A stretch of 64,000 nucleotides of DNA from Bacteroidota bacterium (lineage in GTDB: Bacteria; Bacteroidota; Bacteroidia; Cytophagales; Cyclobacteriaceae), in contig VGMW01000002.1 in the NCBI GenBank assembly GCA_016866235.1, positions 124,001 through 188,000 of the forward strand. The letters run 5' to 3'. The position numbers and the translations under genes are program-made. Of this stretch, positions 10,433 through 22,446 are shown one piece after another (the stretch's first letter is position 1; every line of letters starts with the position of its first letter). The notes below the pieces were generated by a model, which saw only the letters and a list, made by a program, of their open reading frames with translations, searched no databases and was not told where the DNA came from.

Positions 10433-11421
10433 ATCCTAAACGGATATTAATTACCGGCGCTGCTGGATTTCTTGGCTCACACTTGTGTGACCGATTCATC
10501 CACGAAGGTTATGAAGTGGTAGGGATGGACAATCTGATTACCGGTGATCTGAAAAACATTGAGCACTTATTTAAGCTAAAGGAATTCGAGTTTTATCATC
10601 ATGATGTTTCGAAGTTTGTTCATGTCTCAGGTAGGCTGGATTACATCCTTCACTTTGCATCACCAGCAAGCCCTATTGATTATCTGAAAATCCCTATACA
10701 AACTTTAAAAGTTGGATCGCTGGGTATTCACAACCTGCTGGGATTGGCGCGCGCAAAACAAGCAAGAATCCTTATCGCGTCAACTTCAGAAGTTTATGGC
10801 GATCCGCTCATAAATCCACAGCACGAAGAATATTACGGCAATGTAAATGCCGTCGGACCCCGCGGCGTTTACGATGAGGCCAAACGATTTCAGGAAGCCA
10901 TCACCATGGCCTACCGGAATTTCCATGGATTGGAAACAAGAATCGTTCGAATCTTTAATACCTATGGTCCCCGGATGCGTTTGAACGACGGTCGGGTGTT
11001 GCCGGCATTCATAGGGCAAGCACTTCGTGGAGAGGACCTGACCGTTTTTGGTACAGGTACACAAACAAGATCCTTTTGTTATGTGGATGACTTGGTAGAA
11101 GGCATTTATCGTTTGTTGCTTTCCGAGTACAGCGAGCCCATAAACCTTGGAAATCCTGATGAAATCACAATCCTGGACTTTGCCAAAGAGGTCATTGCCC
11201 TCACAGGCACGCGTCAGAAAATAGTTTTTAAAGAACTCCCAAAAGACGATCCGAAAGTCCGGCAGCCAGATATTTCCAAAGCCAGAGCGATTTTAAATTG
11301 GGAACCCATAATTTCAAGAAGCGAAGGCATTGCTAAGACCTACGCATATTTTAAATCACTGCCTTCTGAGGAATTGTATCGGACGGAACATAAAAATTTT
11401 GAAACCTACATTCATAAATAA
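10429..11421 (+). CDS. UDP-glucuronate decarboxylase / NAD-dependent epimerase (SDR family)
   Basis: [40 protein letters not shown] motifs; ATGA overlap with upstream ugd. Confidence 0.93.
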   Translation: MNPKRILITGAAGFLGSHLCDRFIHEGYEVVGMDNLITGDLKNIEHLFKLKEFEFYHHDVSKFVHVSGRLDYILHFASPASPIDYLKIPIQTLKVGSLGIHNLLGLARAKQARILIASTSEVYGDPLINPQHEEYYGNVNAVGPRGVYDEAKRFQEAITMAYRNFHGLETRIVRIFNTYGPRMRLNDGRVLPAFIGQALRGEDLTVFGTGTQTRSFCYVDDLVEGIYRLLLSEYSEPINLGNPDEITILDFAKEVIALTGTRQKIVFKELPKDDPKVRQPDISKARAILNWEPIISRSEGIAKTYAYFKSLPSEELYRTEHKNFETYIHK

Positions 11422-12474
11422 ATGAGCCAATCAATTCTTGTTACCGGCGGCGCAGGATTTATTGGGTCGCATGTGGTTCGAAGATTGGTAAATCGTTACC
11501 CTGATTACCGCATCGTTAATCTGGATAAGCTGACGTATGCGGGTAACCTCGAAAACCTGCGCGACATTGAAAACAAACCGAATTATACTTTCGTCAAAGC
11601 CGATATCCTGGACCTGGAAAATATTCGTGCCCTGTTCCGCGATTTTAAATTTGACGGTGTGATTCACCTCGCAGCTGAATCGCATGTGGATCGATCGCTG
11701 ACCAATCCTACCGAATTTTCTGCCACCAACATTACCGGGACATTACATCTCCTGATTGCATCAAAAGAATCATGGGGGTCCGATAAGCGTAAGCGTTATT
11801 ATCAGATTTCTACCGATGAAGTTTATGGTTCGGCACACGATGGATCAAAGTTCACTGAAACTACACCTATCGATCCCAAGTCGCCGTATTCTGCCTCCAA
11901 AGCTTCAGCCGATCATTTTGTTCATGCCTATTTCAACAGTTTTGGTCTACCCGCACTGATCAGCAGGTGTTCTAATAATTATGGACCCAATCATTTTCCG
12001 GAAAAACTGATTCCGCTGATGATCCATAACATCATCACCCATAAACCACTTCCGGTTTATGGTAAAGGGGAAAATGTTCGTGATTGGCTTTTCGTAGAAG
12101 ACCATGCATCAGCAATCGATGCTATTTTTCATAAAGCAACACCCGGTTCTGTCTACAACATTGGAGGCAATAACGAGTGGAAGAACATTGACCTTGTAAA
12201 ATACCTATGTCGTCTTATGGATCAGAAACTTCAGCGTGCTGATGGCACTTCTGAAAAGCTGATCACCTATGTTACCGACAGACCAGGTCACGACCTGCGC
12301 TATGCAATTGATTCTACCAAACTGCAAAGTGATTTGGGTTGGAAGCCATCGGTAACGTTCGAACAAGGTCTCGAAAAAACCGTTGACTGGTATCTTGCCA
12401 ATGCGGCGTGGCTTAGCAATGTAACGTCGGGCGCTTATCAGGCCTACTATAATAAGATGTACAGCGGTCGCTGA
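11422..12474 (+). CDS. rfbB: dTDP-glucose 4,6-dehydratase
   Basis: [48 protein letters not shown]. Confidence 0.95.
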   Translation: MSQSILVTGGAGFIGSHVVRRLVNRYPDYRIVNLDKLTYAGNLENLRDIENKPNYTFVKADILDLENIRALFRDFKFDGVIHLAAESHVDRSLTNPTEFSATNITGTLHLLIASKESWGSDKRKRYYQISTDEVYGSAHDGSKFTETTPIDPKSPYSASKASADHFVHAYFNSFGLPALISRCSNNYGPNHFPEKLIPLMIHNIITHKPLPVYGKGENVRDWLFVEDHASAIDAIFHKATPGSVYNIGGNNEWKNIDLVKYLCRLMDQKLQRADGTSEKLITYVTDRPGHDLRYAIDSTKLQSDLGWKPSVTFEQGLEKTVDWYLANAAWLSNVTSGAYQAYYNKMYSGR

Positions 12475-12490
12475 ATTCAGATTATCAACT

Positions 12491-13348
<858 letters not shown>

Positions 13349-13365
13349 ATAATTATTACGATTTC

Positions 13366-13395
13366 TTGGGTTTTAGCGCCATTTGCATACCTTTG
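13366..13395 (+). promoter_or_regulatory. Candidate Bacteroidota-type promoter for rimP-nusA-infB
   Basis: TTG (13366-13368), 19-bp spacer, TACCTTTG (13388-13395) matching TTG-N17-23-TAnnTTTG. Confidence 0.6.
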
Positions 13396-13413
13396 CTGTG
13401 TATTGAAAAAGTT

Positions 13414-13438
13414 AAGAGGGGACCACAAGTCCCCTCTT
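13414..13438 (+). promoter_or_regulatory. Perfect 10-bp stem-loop in the rimP 5' leader
   Basis: AAGAGGGGAC-CACAA-GTCCCCTCTT; downstream of the predicted promoter, ending 12 nt before the ATG; no T-tract follows. Confidence 0.7.
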
Positions 13439-13450
13439 CGTTTATAGAAC

Positions 13451-13930
13451 ATGCATTCTGGGCAAAAACAGGCTGAATCCATCCGACAACTGGCTGACCA
13501 ATTGGTTCAGGGAAGTCCTTTTTTTGTGCTTGATGTATTCGTATCACCTGGCAAAACAGCGCGGATAAGGGTGATTTTGGATGGCGATACCGGAATCACC
13601 ATCGATGATTGCGCAAAATTGAGCCGGGAACTAAATCAGCAGATGGTTGGTTCTGATTTTCCGGAGAACTACAATCTTGAAGTGACCACCCCGGGTGTGG
13701 ATGCATCGCTGCAAATGCCGAGGCAGTACCCCAAGCATATCGGGAGGACCTTAAAACTTGTGCTCAAGAATGAAGGTCTTACCGTTAGGGGGCAACTTCT
13801 GGAGGTTAATGGTGAGGGAATTAAAATATTGAAGGAGGCGATTAAATCAAATAAGAAACAAGAGCCTTCAACAGCGTATTACAGGTTTGATGAAATAAAT
13901 AAAACAATTGTTCAGGTATCTTTTAAATGA
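13451..13930 (+). CDS. rimP: Ribosome maturation factor RimP
   Basis: DGDTGITIDDCAKLSRELN, YNLEVTTPGVDASLQ; upstream of nusA-infB. Confidence 0.93.
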   Translation: MHSGQKQAESIRQLADQLVQGSPFFVLDVFVSPGKTARIRVILDGDTGITIDDCAKLSRELNQQMVGSDFPENYNLEVTTPGVDASLQMPRQYPKHIGRTLKLVLKNEGLTVRGQLLEVNGEGIKILKEAIKSNKKQEPSTAYYRFDEINKTIVQVSFK

Positions 13931-13937
13931 TTGAATT

Positions 13938-15191
13938 ATGGATGTTACCGTTTTAATTGAGTCGTTCGCAGATTTCGCCCGTCAGAAAAATATCGACAGG
14001 CCGACCATGATCCGAATACTGGAAGATGTATTCAGGACCATGATCAAAAAGAAATTTGGCTCGGACGAGAACTTCGATGTCATCGTCAACGCTGAAAAAG
14101 GCGACCTTGAGATCTGGCGTTTCCGCGAAATCGTAGACGACGAATCAGAAGACATTTGGGACTTTGATAAAATTCCGCTCACTGAAGCGCAGAAAATAGA
14201 GCCTGATTTTGAGGTTGGCGAAGAAGTGGCCGAAGAAATCCATCTTGAAGATTTTGGCAGAAGGGCGGTAACCACAGCACGCCAGACATTGATTCAAAAA
14301 GTGAAGGATCTTGAAAAGGACATTCTGTTTCAGAAGTATAAGGACATTGTCGGAGAAATTATCTCCGGTGAGGTTTATCAGATTCTGAGCAGAGAAGTTT
14401 TATTGATCGATGGTGAGGGTAATGAGATTTCCCTCCCCAGAGGTGAGCAGATTCCCAAAGACCGTTATAGGAAGGGTGAAACCATCCGCGCGGTCGTTCA
14501 TAAAGTTGAAATGATAAACGGAAATCCGAAGATTGTTCTTTCCAGAACCTCTCCGGTATTTCTGGAACGTTTGTTTGAGCAGGAGGTTCCTGAGGTTTAC
14601 GATGGCCTCATTACCATCAAAAAGGTTGTGCGTGAGCCAGGAGAGCGTGCTAAAGTTGCGGTAGAATCCTACGACGACCGCATCGATCCGGTGGGTGCAT
14701 GCGTCGGTATGAAGGGAAGTCGCATTCACGCCATCGTTCGTGAATTGCAAAATGAAAACATCGATGTAATCAATTACACTGAAAATCTTGAACTCTACAT
14801 TCAGCGTGCATTAAGCCCTGCAAAGATTTCAAGTCTTAAAATCGATCAGGAAACCAGAAGGGTTACTGCTTTCTTAAAACCTGAGCAGGTTTCACTGGCA
14901 ATTGGAAAAGGCGGCTTGAACATTAAGCTGGCCGGCAGACTTACCGAATACGAAATCGATGTCTTCCGTGAAGTGACGGAGCAAGCCGCGTATGAAGATG
15001 ATGTGGATCTCGACGAATTCAGAAATGAAATTGATGGCTGGATCCTCGATGAGCTGAAGCGCATCGGTTGCGACACTGCGCGTAATGTCCTTGATCTTGA
15101 TCGCGAAGAGCTTGCAAGGCGCACGGACTTTGAAGAAGAAACCATTGATAATGTGCTCAACATCCTGCGTATGGAATTTGAGCAAGAATAA
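13938..15191 (+). CDS. nusA: Transcription termination/antitermination protein NusA
   Basis: DPVGACVGMKGSRIHAIVRELQNENIDVINY, S1/KH domains; rimP-nusA-infB synteny. Confidence 0.97.
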   Translation: MDVTVLIESFADFARQKNIDRPTMIRILEDVFRTMIKKKFGSDENFDVIVNAEKGDLEIWRFREIVDDESEDIWDFDKIPLTEAQKIEPDFEVGEEVAEEIHLEDFGRRAVTTARQTLIQKVKDLEKDILFQKYKDIVGEIISGEVYQILSREVLLIDGEGNEISLPRGEQIPKDRYRKGETIRAVVHKVEMINGNPKIVLSRTSPVFLERLFEQEVPEVYDGLITIKKVVREPGERAKVAVESYDDRIDPVGACVGMKGSRIHAIVRELQNENIDVINYTENLELYIQRALSPAKISSLKIDQETRRVTAFLKPEQVSLAIGKGGLNIKLAGRLTEYEIDVFREVTEQAAYEDDVDLDEFRNEIDGWILDELKRIGCDTARNVLDLDREELARRTDFEEETIDNVLNILRMEFEQE

Positions 15192-15260
15192 TAATGAAGG
15201 GAAGATTTCCGGCTTAAACGCCGGAAAGTGTTAGAAAACGAAAAACAAAAAGTACTCCGC

Positions 15261-17870
15261 ATGGCAGAAGAAAAATCAACACGACTCGGGCAAGCCTCGC
15301 GAAAACTCAATGTGGGTCACAACACCATTCTTGAGTTCCTTGCGAAGAAGGGCTTCACGGTCGAGAACAATCCAAACGCCAAGCTCACCGCTGAGCAGAT
15401 GGCTATGCTGTCGAAGGAGTTCGCTTCATCAGCCTCCGAAAAAATTGAGGCCTCAGGCCTTACCATCGGAACTAAGTTCGCCGAACCTCAAACGCCGCGT
15501 CAGGAGAAAGAGGCACCGCGCAAACGTCAGGAAGACGAGCAAAGCATTCTCATTAAAAACCTTGGTTCAGAAAAAGTAAAAGCAAAGGAAGAACCTAAGC
15601 TGGAAAAAATTGAGCGCGATCGCACCAAGCTTGGGGGGATTAAGGTTGTTGGAAAAATCGACCTTGAACCAAAGGCACCAGAGAAACCGGAAGTACCTGC
15701 CAAAGTGCTTGAAAAGCCAAAGGTCGAGGCTCCTGCTAAACCTGAAGAGCTTGAGTTGATTAAGGCTAAAGCCGACAAGCTGCAGGGTCTCAAGGTCCTG
15801 GATAGAATTACACTTCCAACCGATCCTGAAAAAGCCAAGCGTGAGGCTGCTGAATCCGAGCGTAAAAAGCGTCCAAGAAAAAGAGTGCAGCCCGCTGCCG
15901 AAGTGGCAAGAGGCGCACGTCCCGTTACCGGTGCAAGAGGTGGTGTAGCCCGTTCCGATCGTGCCGAACCTACAGAAAAGGAGATTCAGGATCAGATCAG
16001 AGCAACGTTGGCCAAACTAAGCAGCGGCCAGAAAAAATTCTCCGGCGCCAAATACCGAAAGGAGAAAAGACAGGCCGTATCTGATGCTCAGGAGGAGAAA
16101 ATTCTTCAGGAGCAACAAGCTTCAAAAGTCCTTAAGGTCACTGAGTTCATTTCTGCAAATGACCTCGCTTCGCTCATGAACGTTTCGGTCAACGATGTGA
16201 TCTCAACGTGCATGGGCTTAGGAATGTTCGTCTCCATTAACCAGCGACTTGATGCCGAAGCCATCACGGTTATCTCCGATGAGTTTGGCTATGAGGTTCA
16301 GTTTACCAGCGCCGATGAGGAAGAGGTAGTGGAAGTAAAAGACGCTGAAGATGAATTGAAGCCGCGTGCACCCATCGTGACCATTATGGGTCACGTTGAC
16401 CACGGAAAAACTTCATTGCTCGACTATATCCGAAACACCAAGGTAACGGCACAAGAGGCAGGTGGGATCACCCAGCACATTGGTGCCTACGATGTAATGA
16501 CAAAAAGCGGACATAAAATCGCTTTCCTGGATACCCCCGGTCACGAAGCCTTTACCGCTATGCGTGCCCGAGGTGCCAAGCTTACCGACATCGCCATTAT
16601 TGTGGTGGCGGCCGACGATGATGTGATGCCCCAAACAAAAGAAGCCATCAATCATGCTCAGGTTGCCGGTGTGCCTTTGGTTATCGCCATCAATAAAGTT
16701 GATAAGCAAACTGCAAACGCGGATAAAATCAGAGAGTCCCTTTCCAAAATCAATATTCTGGTAGAAGAATGGGGTGGAAAATATCAGTGTCAGGAAATCT
16801 CTGCAAAAACCGGAAAGGGTGTAGACGATTTGCTTGAGAAAGTTTTATTGGAAGCTGAACTGCTTAATCTGAAAGCCAATCCCGATCGCACCGCATCAGG
16901 ATCTATTATCGAAGCGACCTTGGATAAGGGTCGTGGTTATGTGGCCACCATCATGGTTCAAACCGGCACACTTCGTATCGGCGACATCATGCTGGCTGGA
17001 TCTAACTATGGTCGTGTCAAGGCTATGCTTGACGATACCGGTAAGCGTATTCAGGAAGCAGGTCCTGCAACACCAGTACAGGTTCTTGGATTGGATGGTG
17101 CTCCACAAGCTGGCGAGAAGTTCAGCATTTTTGAAACGGATCGCGAAGCACGTGAACTGGCCAACAAGCGTTCACAACTCCAGCGCGAACAGTCCATTAG
17201 GACCAGGAAACACATTACGTTGGATGAAATCGGTCGTCGATTGGCGATCGGCAGCTTCAAACAACTCAACATCATTGTTAAAGGTGACGTTGATGGATCA
17301 GTGGAGGCCTTGTCTGATTCCCTGCTGAAATTGTCGACCGGTGAAATTCAGGTGAACATCCTTCATAAGGGTGTTGGTCAGATTTCTGAGTCCGATGTAT
17401 TGCTTGCTTCAGCCTCTGATGCCATCATTGTTGGCTTCCAGGTAAGACCTTCATCAACCGCCAAGCGTTTGGCAGAAAATGAAGAAATTGAAATCAGGCT
17501 GTATTCCATAATCTACGACGCCATTAATGAAGTCAAGGATGCGATGGAAGGTCTTTTGGCCCCGGAAACCCAGGAAGTCATTGTTGGAAATGCTGAAATA
17601 CGCGACGTATTTAAGATCAGCAAGGTTGGTATGATCGCAGGTTGTATGGTCACCGACGGTTATATCAAGCGCTCCAATCCTGTACGACTTATCCGCGACG
17701 GTATCGTGCTTTATTCAGGCAAGCTGAATTCTTTGAAGAGATTCAAAGATGATGTCGGCGAGGTGAAATCCGGATTTGACTGTGGTATTGGAATTGAAAG
17801 TTTCAATGACATGAATCCGGGTGATGTGCTGGAGAGCTTTGAAGTACGTGAGGTGAAACGCTCTTTATAA
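15261..17870 (+). CDS. infB: Translation initiation factor IF-2
   Basis: [47 protein letters not shown] 15261 preferred over the GTG at 15228. Confidence 0.97.
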   Translation: MAEEKSTRLGQASRKLNVGHNTILEFLAKKGFTVENNPNAKLTAEQMAMLSKEFASSASEKIEASGLTIGTKFAEPQTPRQEKEAPRKRQEDEQSILIKNLGSEKVKAKEEPKLEKIERDRTKLGGIKVVGKIDLEPKAPEKPEVPAKVLEKPKVEAPAKPEELELIKAKADKLQGLKVLDRITLPTDPEKAKREAAESERKKRPRKRVQPAAEVARGARPVTGARGGVARSDRAEPTEKEIQDQIRATLAKLSSGQKKFSGAKYRKEKRQAVSDAQEEKILQEQQASKVLKVTEFISANDLASLMNVSVNDVISTCMGLGMFVSINQRLDAEAITVISDEFGYEVQFTSADEEEVVEVKDAEDELKPRAPIVTIMGHVDHGKTSLLDYIRNTKVTAQEAGGITQHIGAYDVMTKSGHKIAFLDTPGHEAFTAMRARGAKLTDIAIIVVAADDDVMPQTKEAINHAQVAGVPLVIAINKVDKQTANADKIRESLSKINILVEEWGGKYQCQEISAKTGKGVDDLLEKVLLEAELLNLKANPDRTASGSIIEATLDKGRGYVATIMVQTGTLRIGDIMLAGSNYGRVKAMLDDTGKRIQEAGPATPVQVLGLDGAPQAGEKFSIFETDREARELANKRSQLQREQSIRTRKHITLDEIGRRLAIGSFKQLNIIVKGDVDGSVEALSDSLLKLSTGEIQVNILHKGVGQISESDVLLASASDAIIVGFQVRPSSTAKRLAENEEIEIRLYSIIYDAINEVKDAMEGLLAPETQEVIVGNAEIRDVFKISKVGMIAGCMVTDGYIKRSNPVRLIRDGIVLYSGKLNSLKRFKDDVGEVKSGFDCGIGIESFNDMNPGDVLESFEVREVKRSL

Positions 17871-17890
17871 AAACCCTTTGGTATGAAATA

Positions 17891-17918
17891 AAAAATCCCG
17901 CCTAGGCGGGATTTTTTT
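17891..17918 (+). terminator. Rho-independent terminator after infB (possibly bidirectional)
   Basis: AAAAATCCCGCCTAGGCGGGATTTTTTT perfect inverted repeat with T-tract. Confidence 0.9.
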
Positions 17919-17931
17919 GGGTATGCCTTGA

Positions 17932-18519
17932 TCAGTTTTTACTGAAATCCACTTTGGGCGCTTCCTGTGCCGACTGACTTGCTTCAAATCCTTTTCTTAC
18001 TGAGAAATCTTCTCCTCCGCCAAACATGTTCAGCGCCATTCTCTTGAAGAAACCGCGTACATAGGTGTTGTACGTCTTGATGGATTCATTGTAGTTCTGT
18101 CTGGCAACATTGATTCGGTTTTCAGTGCCTTCGAGTTGTGCCTGAAGGTCCTGGAAATTTTCGGTGGAACGGATCTGAGGATAGGCCTCAAACGCCAGAT
18201 TGATCGCAGTATTAATTTTTCTTCCGGCAATCTCGAGATCCTCTGGTGTTTTAGCACCAACGATACCTGCTCTTGCTTCGGTTACTGCAGTCAAAATACC
18301 ACGTTCGTTTTCAGCGGCACCTTTAACGGTTTCAACCAGAGAAGGAACCAGGTCAGCTCTTCTTTGATATGTGGCCTGTACATCGGACCACTTTTCATTT
18401 ACCTCTTCCTGAACGCGAACGGCATTGTCGTATACCCCCGTGCCCCACATAACGAAAATGATCACCAGCAGAAGAATTCCGCCTACAATGGAAAGCCCGG
18501 TTATTAGTCCTTTACTCAT
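17932..18519 (-). CDS. LemA family protein
   Basis: N-terminal TM, YDNAVRVQEEVNEKWSDVQATYQRRADLVPSLVETVKG, RQNYNESIKTYNTYVRGF. Confidence 0.95.
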   Translation of the reverse strand: MSKGLITGLSIVGGILLLVIIFVMWGTGVYDNAVRVQEEVNEKWSDVQATYQRRADLVPSLVETVKGAAENERGILTAVTEARAGIVGAKTPEDLEIAGRKINTAINLAFEAYPQIRSTENFQDLQAQLEGTENRINVARQNYNESIKTYNTYVRGFFKRMALNMFGGGEDFSVRKGFEASQSAQEAPKVDFSKN

Positions 18520-18558
18520 ATATAATGTGTTTTTTCAAAATTACCGTTTGCCTGTCAA

Positions 18559-19551
18559 TTACTGTACCAACCCCTTTTTTAACATGTATTCTGCGATTTG
18601 AACGGCATTTGTGGCAGCCCCCTTGCGCAAATTGTCAGCCACCACCCACAAATTCAGTGTTTTTGGTTGGGATTCATCGCGTCGGATCCTTCCGACAAAG
18701 ACATCATCCTTTCCGTGGGCGTGAATGGGCATTGGATAGATATTTTTTTCAACTTCATCCTGAACGATCACACCGGGCGCTGCTGCAAGGATGTTTTTGA
18801 TGTCAGATAGTTCAAATTCATTGTGAAACTCTGCGTTCACTGCTTCGGAGTGTCCGCCGATGGTAGGAATTCGCACGGTGGTGGATGTAATGCCGATGGA
18901 ATCGTCACGAAGAATTTTTCTTGTTTCATTCACCATCTTCATTTCTTCCTTCGTGTAGCCGTTGTCCTGGAAAACATCGATGTGCGGCAAAGCATTGAAA
19001 TCAATCTGGTAAGGGTAAACCCTTTTACCTTCGACGCCTTTACGCTCGTTCATCAATTGTTCAACAGCATCTTTCCCGGTACCGGTAACGGACTGGTAAG
19101 TGGAAACCACAATTCGTTTTAAGCCGTAGGCTTTATGCAATGGAGCCAGTGCAATGACCATTTGAATGGTACTGCAATTTGGATTCGCAATGATTTTATC
19201 ATTGGGGCCAATGGCATCTCCGTTAATTTCAGGTACGATCAGTTTTTTAGAGGGATCCATTCTCCAGGCTGATGAGTTGTCAATAACCACCGTGCCCTTT
19301 TCAGCGAATTTGGGCGCCCACTCAAGCGATGTACTTCCTCCTGCAGAAAAGATGGCAATGTCAGGTACCGATTGAACGGCCTGCTCCATAGAAATGATCG
19401 AATAGCTTTTACCTTTAAAGGCGATCGGTTTCCCTACATTCTTGTTAGAGGCAACCAACAGCAACTCATCAAATAAAAAGTTGCGTTCCTCTAATACCTT
19501 CAGGAGTTCCTGTCCTACCAATCCGGTTGCACCAATAATGGCTAATCTCAT
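18559..19551 (-). CDS. asd: Aspartate-semialdehyde dehydrogenase
   Basis: MRLAIIGATGLVGQELLKVLEER, NPNCSTIQMVIALAPLH; ORF extends to 19614 but ATG at 19551 fits the family N-terminus. Confidence 0.96.
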   Translation of the reverse strand: MRLAIIGATGLVGQELLKVLEERNFLFDELLLVASNKNVGKPIAFKGKSYSIISMEQAVQSVPDIAIFSAGGSTSLEWAPKFAEKGTVVIDNSSAWRMDPSKKLIVPEINGDAIGPNDKIIANPNCSTIQMVIALAPLHKAYGLKRIVVSTYQSVTGTGKDAVEQLMNERKGVEGKRVYPYQIDFNALPHIDVFQDNGYTKEEMKMVNETRKILRDDSIGITSTTVRIPTIGGHSEAVNAEFHNEFELSDIKNILAAAPGVIVQDEVEKNIYPMPIHAHGKDDVFVGRIRRDESQPKTLNLWVVADNLRKGAATNAVQIAEYMLKKGLVQ

Positions 19552-19746
19552 ATGGGATAAAATTTCAGCCGCAAAACTATTCAGCAGTTTGACTTTGTTG
19601 GCGCTACAGGTCAAAAAAGTTTTCCCAACAGTTGTTCGTTATCCGTCCCACGACTGGTCTAGGAACGGAAATGAATAACACTACACAGCCTGGTTATAAT
19701 TTAACCTTAGTAAAAAAAGCTTGAACACGGCCGATAAGTTTGTTCC

Positions 19747-22335
19747 ATGCTTAAGCTGTTTTTGGGATCTGTGTTCGTTGCCTTCGGGTTGATTGCAGGC
19801 GCACAGGTTAGCGATGATTTCACCGATGGTGAATTGTTGTCGGGGCCTAATTGGACGACCTCAGTCAACGCAGGATTGGGAGGCGCCTCGCCATTTAGGG
19901 TGGAAGAGGGTCGTTTGCGTTTGGTGGCCGACCCTTCAGTGAGCAAAGCCTGGATCTCCACGCCGAGTGAGGCCATTCACAATGCACAGTGGGACGTTGA
20001 GGTTCGGTTGGATTTCAACCCTTCGTCATCAAACCTCCTTCGTTTTTATTTAGCCAGCGATAAAAAGGAACTTGACCAACCATTGAATGGCTACTTCGTT
20101 CAGATTGGTGGTACACAAGATGAAGTAAGTTTATTCCGGCAGTCAGGTACAACGATTCAAAAGGTTATTGATGGTGAAGATGGCAGGGTTAATCAAGCCT
20201 TGGTAAGAATAAAGATCAGGGTTACGGTGAATGAAAATGGAAGATGGACTCTTTACTCCGATTCCGGATTGATCGGTACATGGACGGAAGAAGGAAGTGG
20301 GGTTGATCGTGCTATTTTAAGTTCAACCTGGACTGGTTTCCTTTGTCAGTTTACCGCCACCCGATCGGACAAGTTTTGGTTTGATAATTTTTCAATAAGT
20401 GGTTCAAAATATCCGGACCGCATACCACCTAAGCTCGCTTCAAGTCAATTCATCGATTCCGTTCAGCTTGCACTTATTTTTTCAGAGCAGCTTGATCCAT
20501 CTGCCAGCAATCCGTCAAACTTTAGTCTTTCTGTGAAATCAGTACAATTTGCCGGACAAACTGAACTACGACTGGTTTTTTCATTGCCGTGGATTAATGG
20601 CAGTACATCTCCATTAAAGGTTTCATCCATTCGTGACCTGGCGGGCAATGTGATGAGGGATACTATGGTGCAGTTGTTGTATTTCCGGGCCGGAGCGATT
20701 TCAGCAAATGATGTGGTGATCAATGAAATAATGGCTGACCCCGTTCCTTCACGGGGTCTTGCACAAACTGAATATGTTGAAATTTTTAACCGATCCTCCA
20801 ATCCAATCAGCCTTGATCGTTGGGTATTGAGCGACGGTTCGCAGGCTGCCAAATTGCCACAACATATTCTGTTGCCAAAAGGATTTGCCGTGTTGTATCC
20901 GCCGGGTAATACGCCTCCGGTAAATAGTGATGTCGCACTGGCAATAAATGGCTTCCCTTCTCTGAACAATTCCGGTGACAGGGTGATGTTGTTTGATCAA
21001 AAAGGAATGTTTGTGGACTCGGTTAGATATTCATCAGGCTGGTATCGGAATTCAGAGAAAGCTGAGGGAGGATGGTCGCTGGAGCGAATCGATCCGAATG
21101 ATCTTTGCGGAGAGGAGGAGAACTGGACATCCACCGAAAATTTTAAAGGCGGTACGCCTGGTCAGGTTAATTCAGTGTATGCTGTCCGAATGGATCGTAC
21201 GCCTCCGGCTCCTGTTTATTCTAAGGCACTTGGAGATCAAAAGATTCAGCTTGTGTTCAATGAGCGGATGCAACCGGATTCTTTGCGCGAGGAAATGTTA
21301 ACCATAGAACCTGAATTGGAATGGTTTGGCCCAAGATGGGAAAACGGATTTAAAAAATTAATGATTGGATTAAAGACTCCATTGGATGAGGGCACACTGT
21401 ATAAAGTCCGGATTAAAAATGTTCGTGACTGTGCTGGGAATTTTGTTTCAAATGAGGGGCTCAAGTTTGGTGTGGCCAAACCTCAGGAAGCGGACTCAAT
21501 GGATGTGGTTGTCAATGAAATTTTATTTAACCCTTACCCTGGTGGTGTTGATTATGTCGAGTTGTACAACCGAAGTAAAAAATATTTTGATCTCGAGCGA
21601 TGGAGCATTTGTAATGACACCACGCAGGTGGCATCTGAATTTAGTCACTCACCGATGTTATTGGGCCCTGGTGGCTATGCGGTTTTAACCGATGATCCTT
21701 CTGCTTTAAAATTATTTTATTCCGAGGTCCCCGATTCAGTTCTGCTTAAATATAAACTACCTTCTCTACCAGATGATGAAGGAGCGGTTTTCTTGAAAAG
21801 TCCGGAAGGTAAATGGATTGATCAAGTGTATTACTCGAAAAACTTTCATTCGCCGCTCTTACGCAGTGAGGAAGGGATTTCACTTGAAAGGATTGATGCT
21901 TCTGGTTCCGGACTCCTGCCAGGCAACTGGCGGAGCGCTGCACATGGATCAACATTTTCAGGAAAACGTTATGGCGGCACACCCGGTGCTCCAAATTCAA
22001 ATCGATTTACGGATATAAATGAGCGCTTAGACTTTCAGGTATCGCCCGAAGTTTTTAATCCAATGAAATTAGAAAATGGGTTTACCAGAGTCATTTATCA
22101 ATTTAATCGGCCTGAATTGTTTGGGAGTGTTTTTGTTTTCGATTGGAATGGTCATCGGGTAAAGGAAATTGCTAACAATGAACTTTTACCTGGGGATGGA
22201 TTTTTCAGATGGGATGGCGACGATGAGTCTGGTAATCCGGTGGATCCGGGGTTTTATCTGATTGTCTTCGAGGTTCATGATTCTTCCGGATTTTACAGGC
22301 TCTATAGAAAAAGAGTTGTTATTGCACCCGGGTAA
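19747..22335 (+). CDS. Secreted lamin-tail-domain protein with Ig-like domains and FlgD-like C-terminus
   Basis: Signal peptide; two LTD-like segments (VVINEIMADPVPSRGLAQTEYVEIFNRS… and VVNEILFNPYPGGVDYVELYNRS…); C-terminal GDGFFRWDGDDESGNPVDPGFYLIVFEV. Confidence 0.85.
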   Translation: MLKLFLGSVFVAFGLIAGAQVSDDFTDGELLSGPNWTTSVNAGLGGASPFRVEEGRLRLVADPSVSKAWISTPSEAIHNAQWDVEVRLDFNPSSSNLLRFYLASDKKELDQPLNGYFVQIGGTQDEVSLFRQSGTTIQKVIDGEDGRVNQALVRIKIRVTVNENGRWTLYSDSGLIGTWTEEGSGVDRAILSSTWTGFLCQFTATRSDKFWFDNFSISGSKYPDRIPPKLASSQFIDSVQLALIFSEQLDPSASNPSNFSLSVKSVQFAGQTELRLVFSLPWINGSTSPLKVSSIRDLAGNVMRDTMVQLLYFRAGAISANDVVINEIMADPVPSRGLAQTEYVEIFNRSSNPISLDRWVLSDGSQAAKLPQHILLPKGFAVLYPPGNTPPVNSDVALAINGFPSLNNSGDRVMLFDQKGMFVDSVRYSSGWYRNSEKAEGGWSLERIDPNDLCGEEENWTSTENFKGGTPGQVNSVYAVRMDRTPPAPVYSKALGDQKIQLVFNERMQPDSLREEMLTIEPELEWFGPRWENGFKKLMIGLKTPLDEGTLYKVRIKNVRDCAGNFVSNEGLKFGVAKPQEADSMDVVVNEILFNPYPGGVDYVELYNRSKKYFDLERWSICNDTTQVASEFSHSPMLLGPGGYAVLTDDPSALKLFYSEVPDSVLLKYKLPSLPDDEGAVFLKSPEGKWIDQVYYSKNFHSPLLRSEEGISLERIDASGSGLLPGNWRSAAHGSTFSGKRYGGTPGAPNSNRFTDINERLDFQVSPEVFNPMKLENGFTRVIYQFNRPELFGSVFVFDWNGHRVKEIANNELLPGDGFFRWDGDDESGNPVDPGFYLIVFEVHDSSGFYRLYRKRVVIAPG

Positions 22336-22384
22336 ACTAATTAATGAAGGTGGCCAGGGTGACCCTGATCATTAAAATACTTTT

Positions 22385-22413
22385 TTTGTTTTAGCCCTGC
22401 CTTCCTACTTTTG
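22385..22413 (+). promoter_or_regulatory. Candidate Bacteroidota-type promoter for the DksA/TraR-like gene
   Basis: TTTG (22385-22388), 17-bp spacer, TACTTTTG (22406-22413). Confidence 0.6.
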
Positions 22414-22446
22414 CAAACATTTTTTCAAACGAAAACAGGGTTATAT

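Noticed and set aside
15205-15225. TTCCGGC-TTAAAC-GCCGGAA stem between nusA and infB
   Set aside because: No T-tract and inside a conserved operon; cannot be supported as a terminator or riboregulator from sequence alone.
22355-22367. CAGGGT-G-ACCCTG dyad between the lamin-tail gene and the DksA-like gene
   Set aside because: Short, and no adjacent T-tract; could be chance. Would need conservation data.
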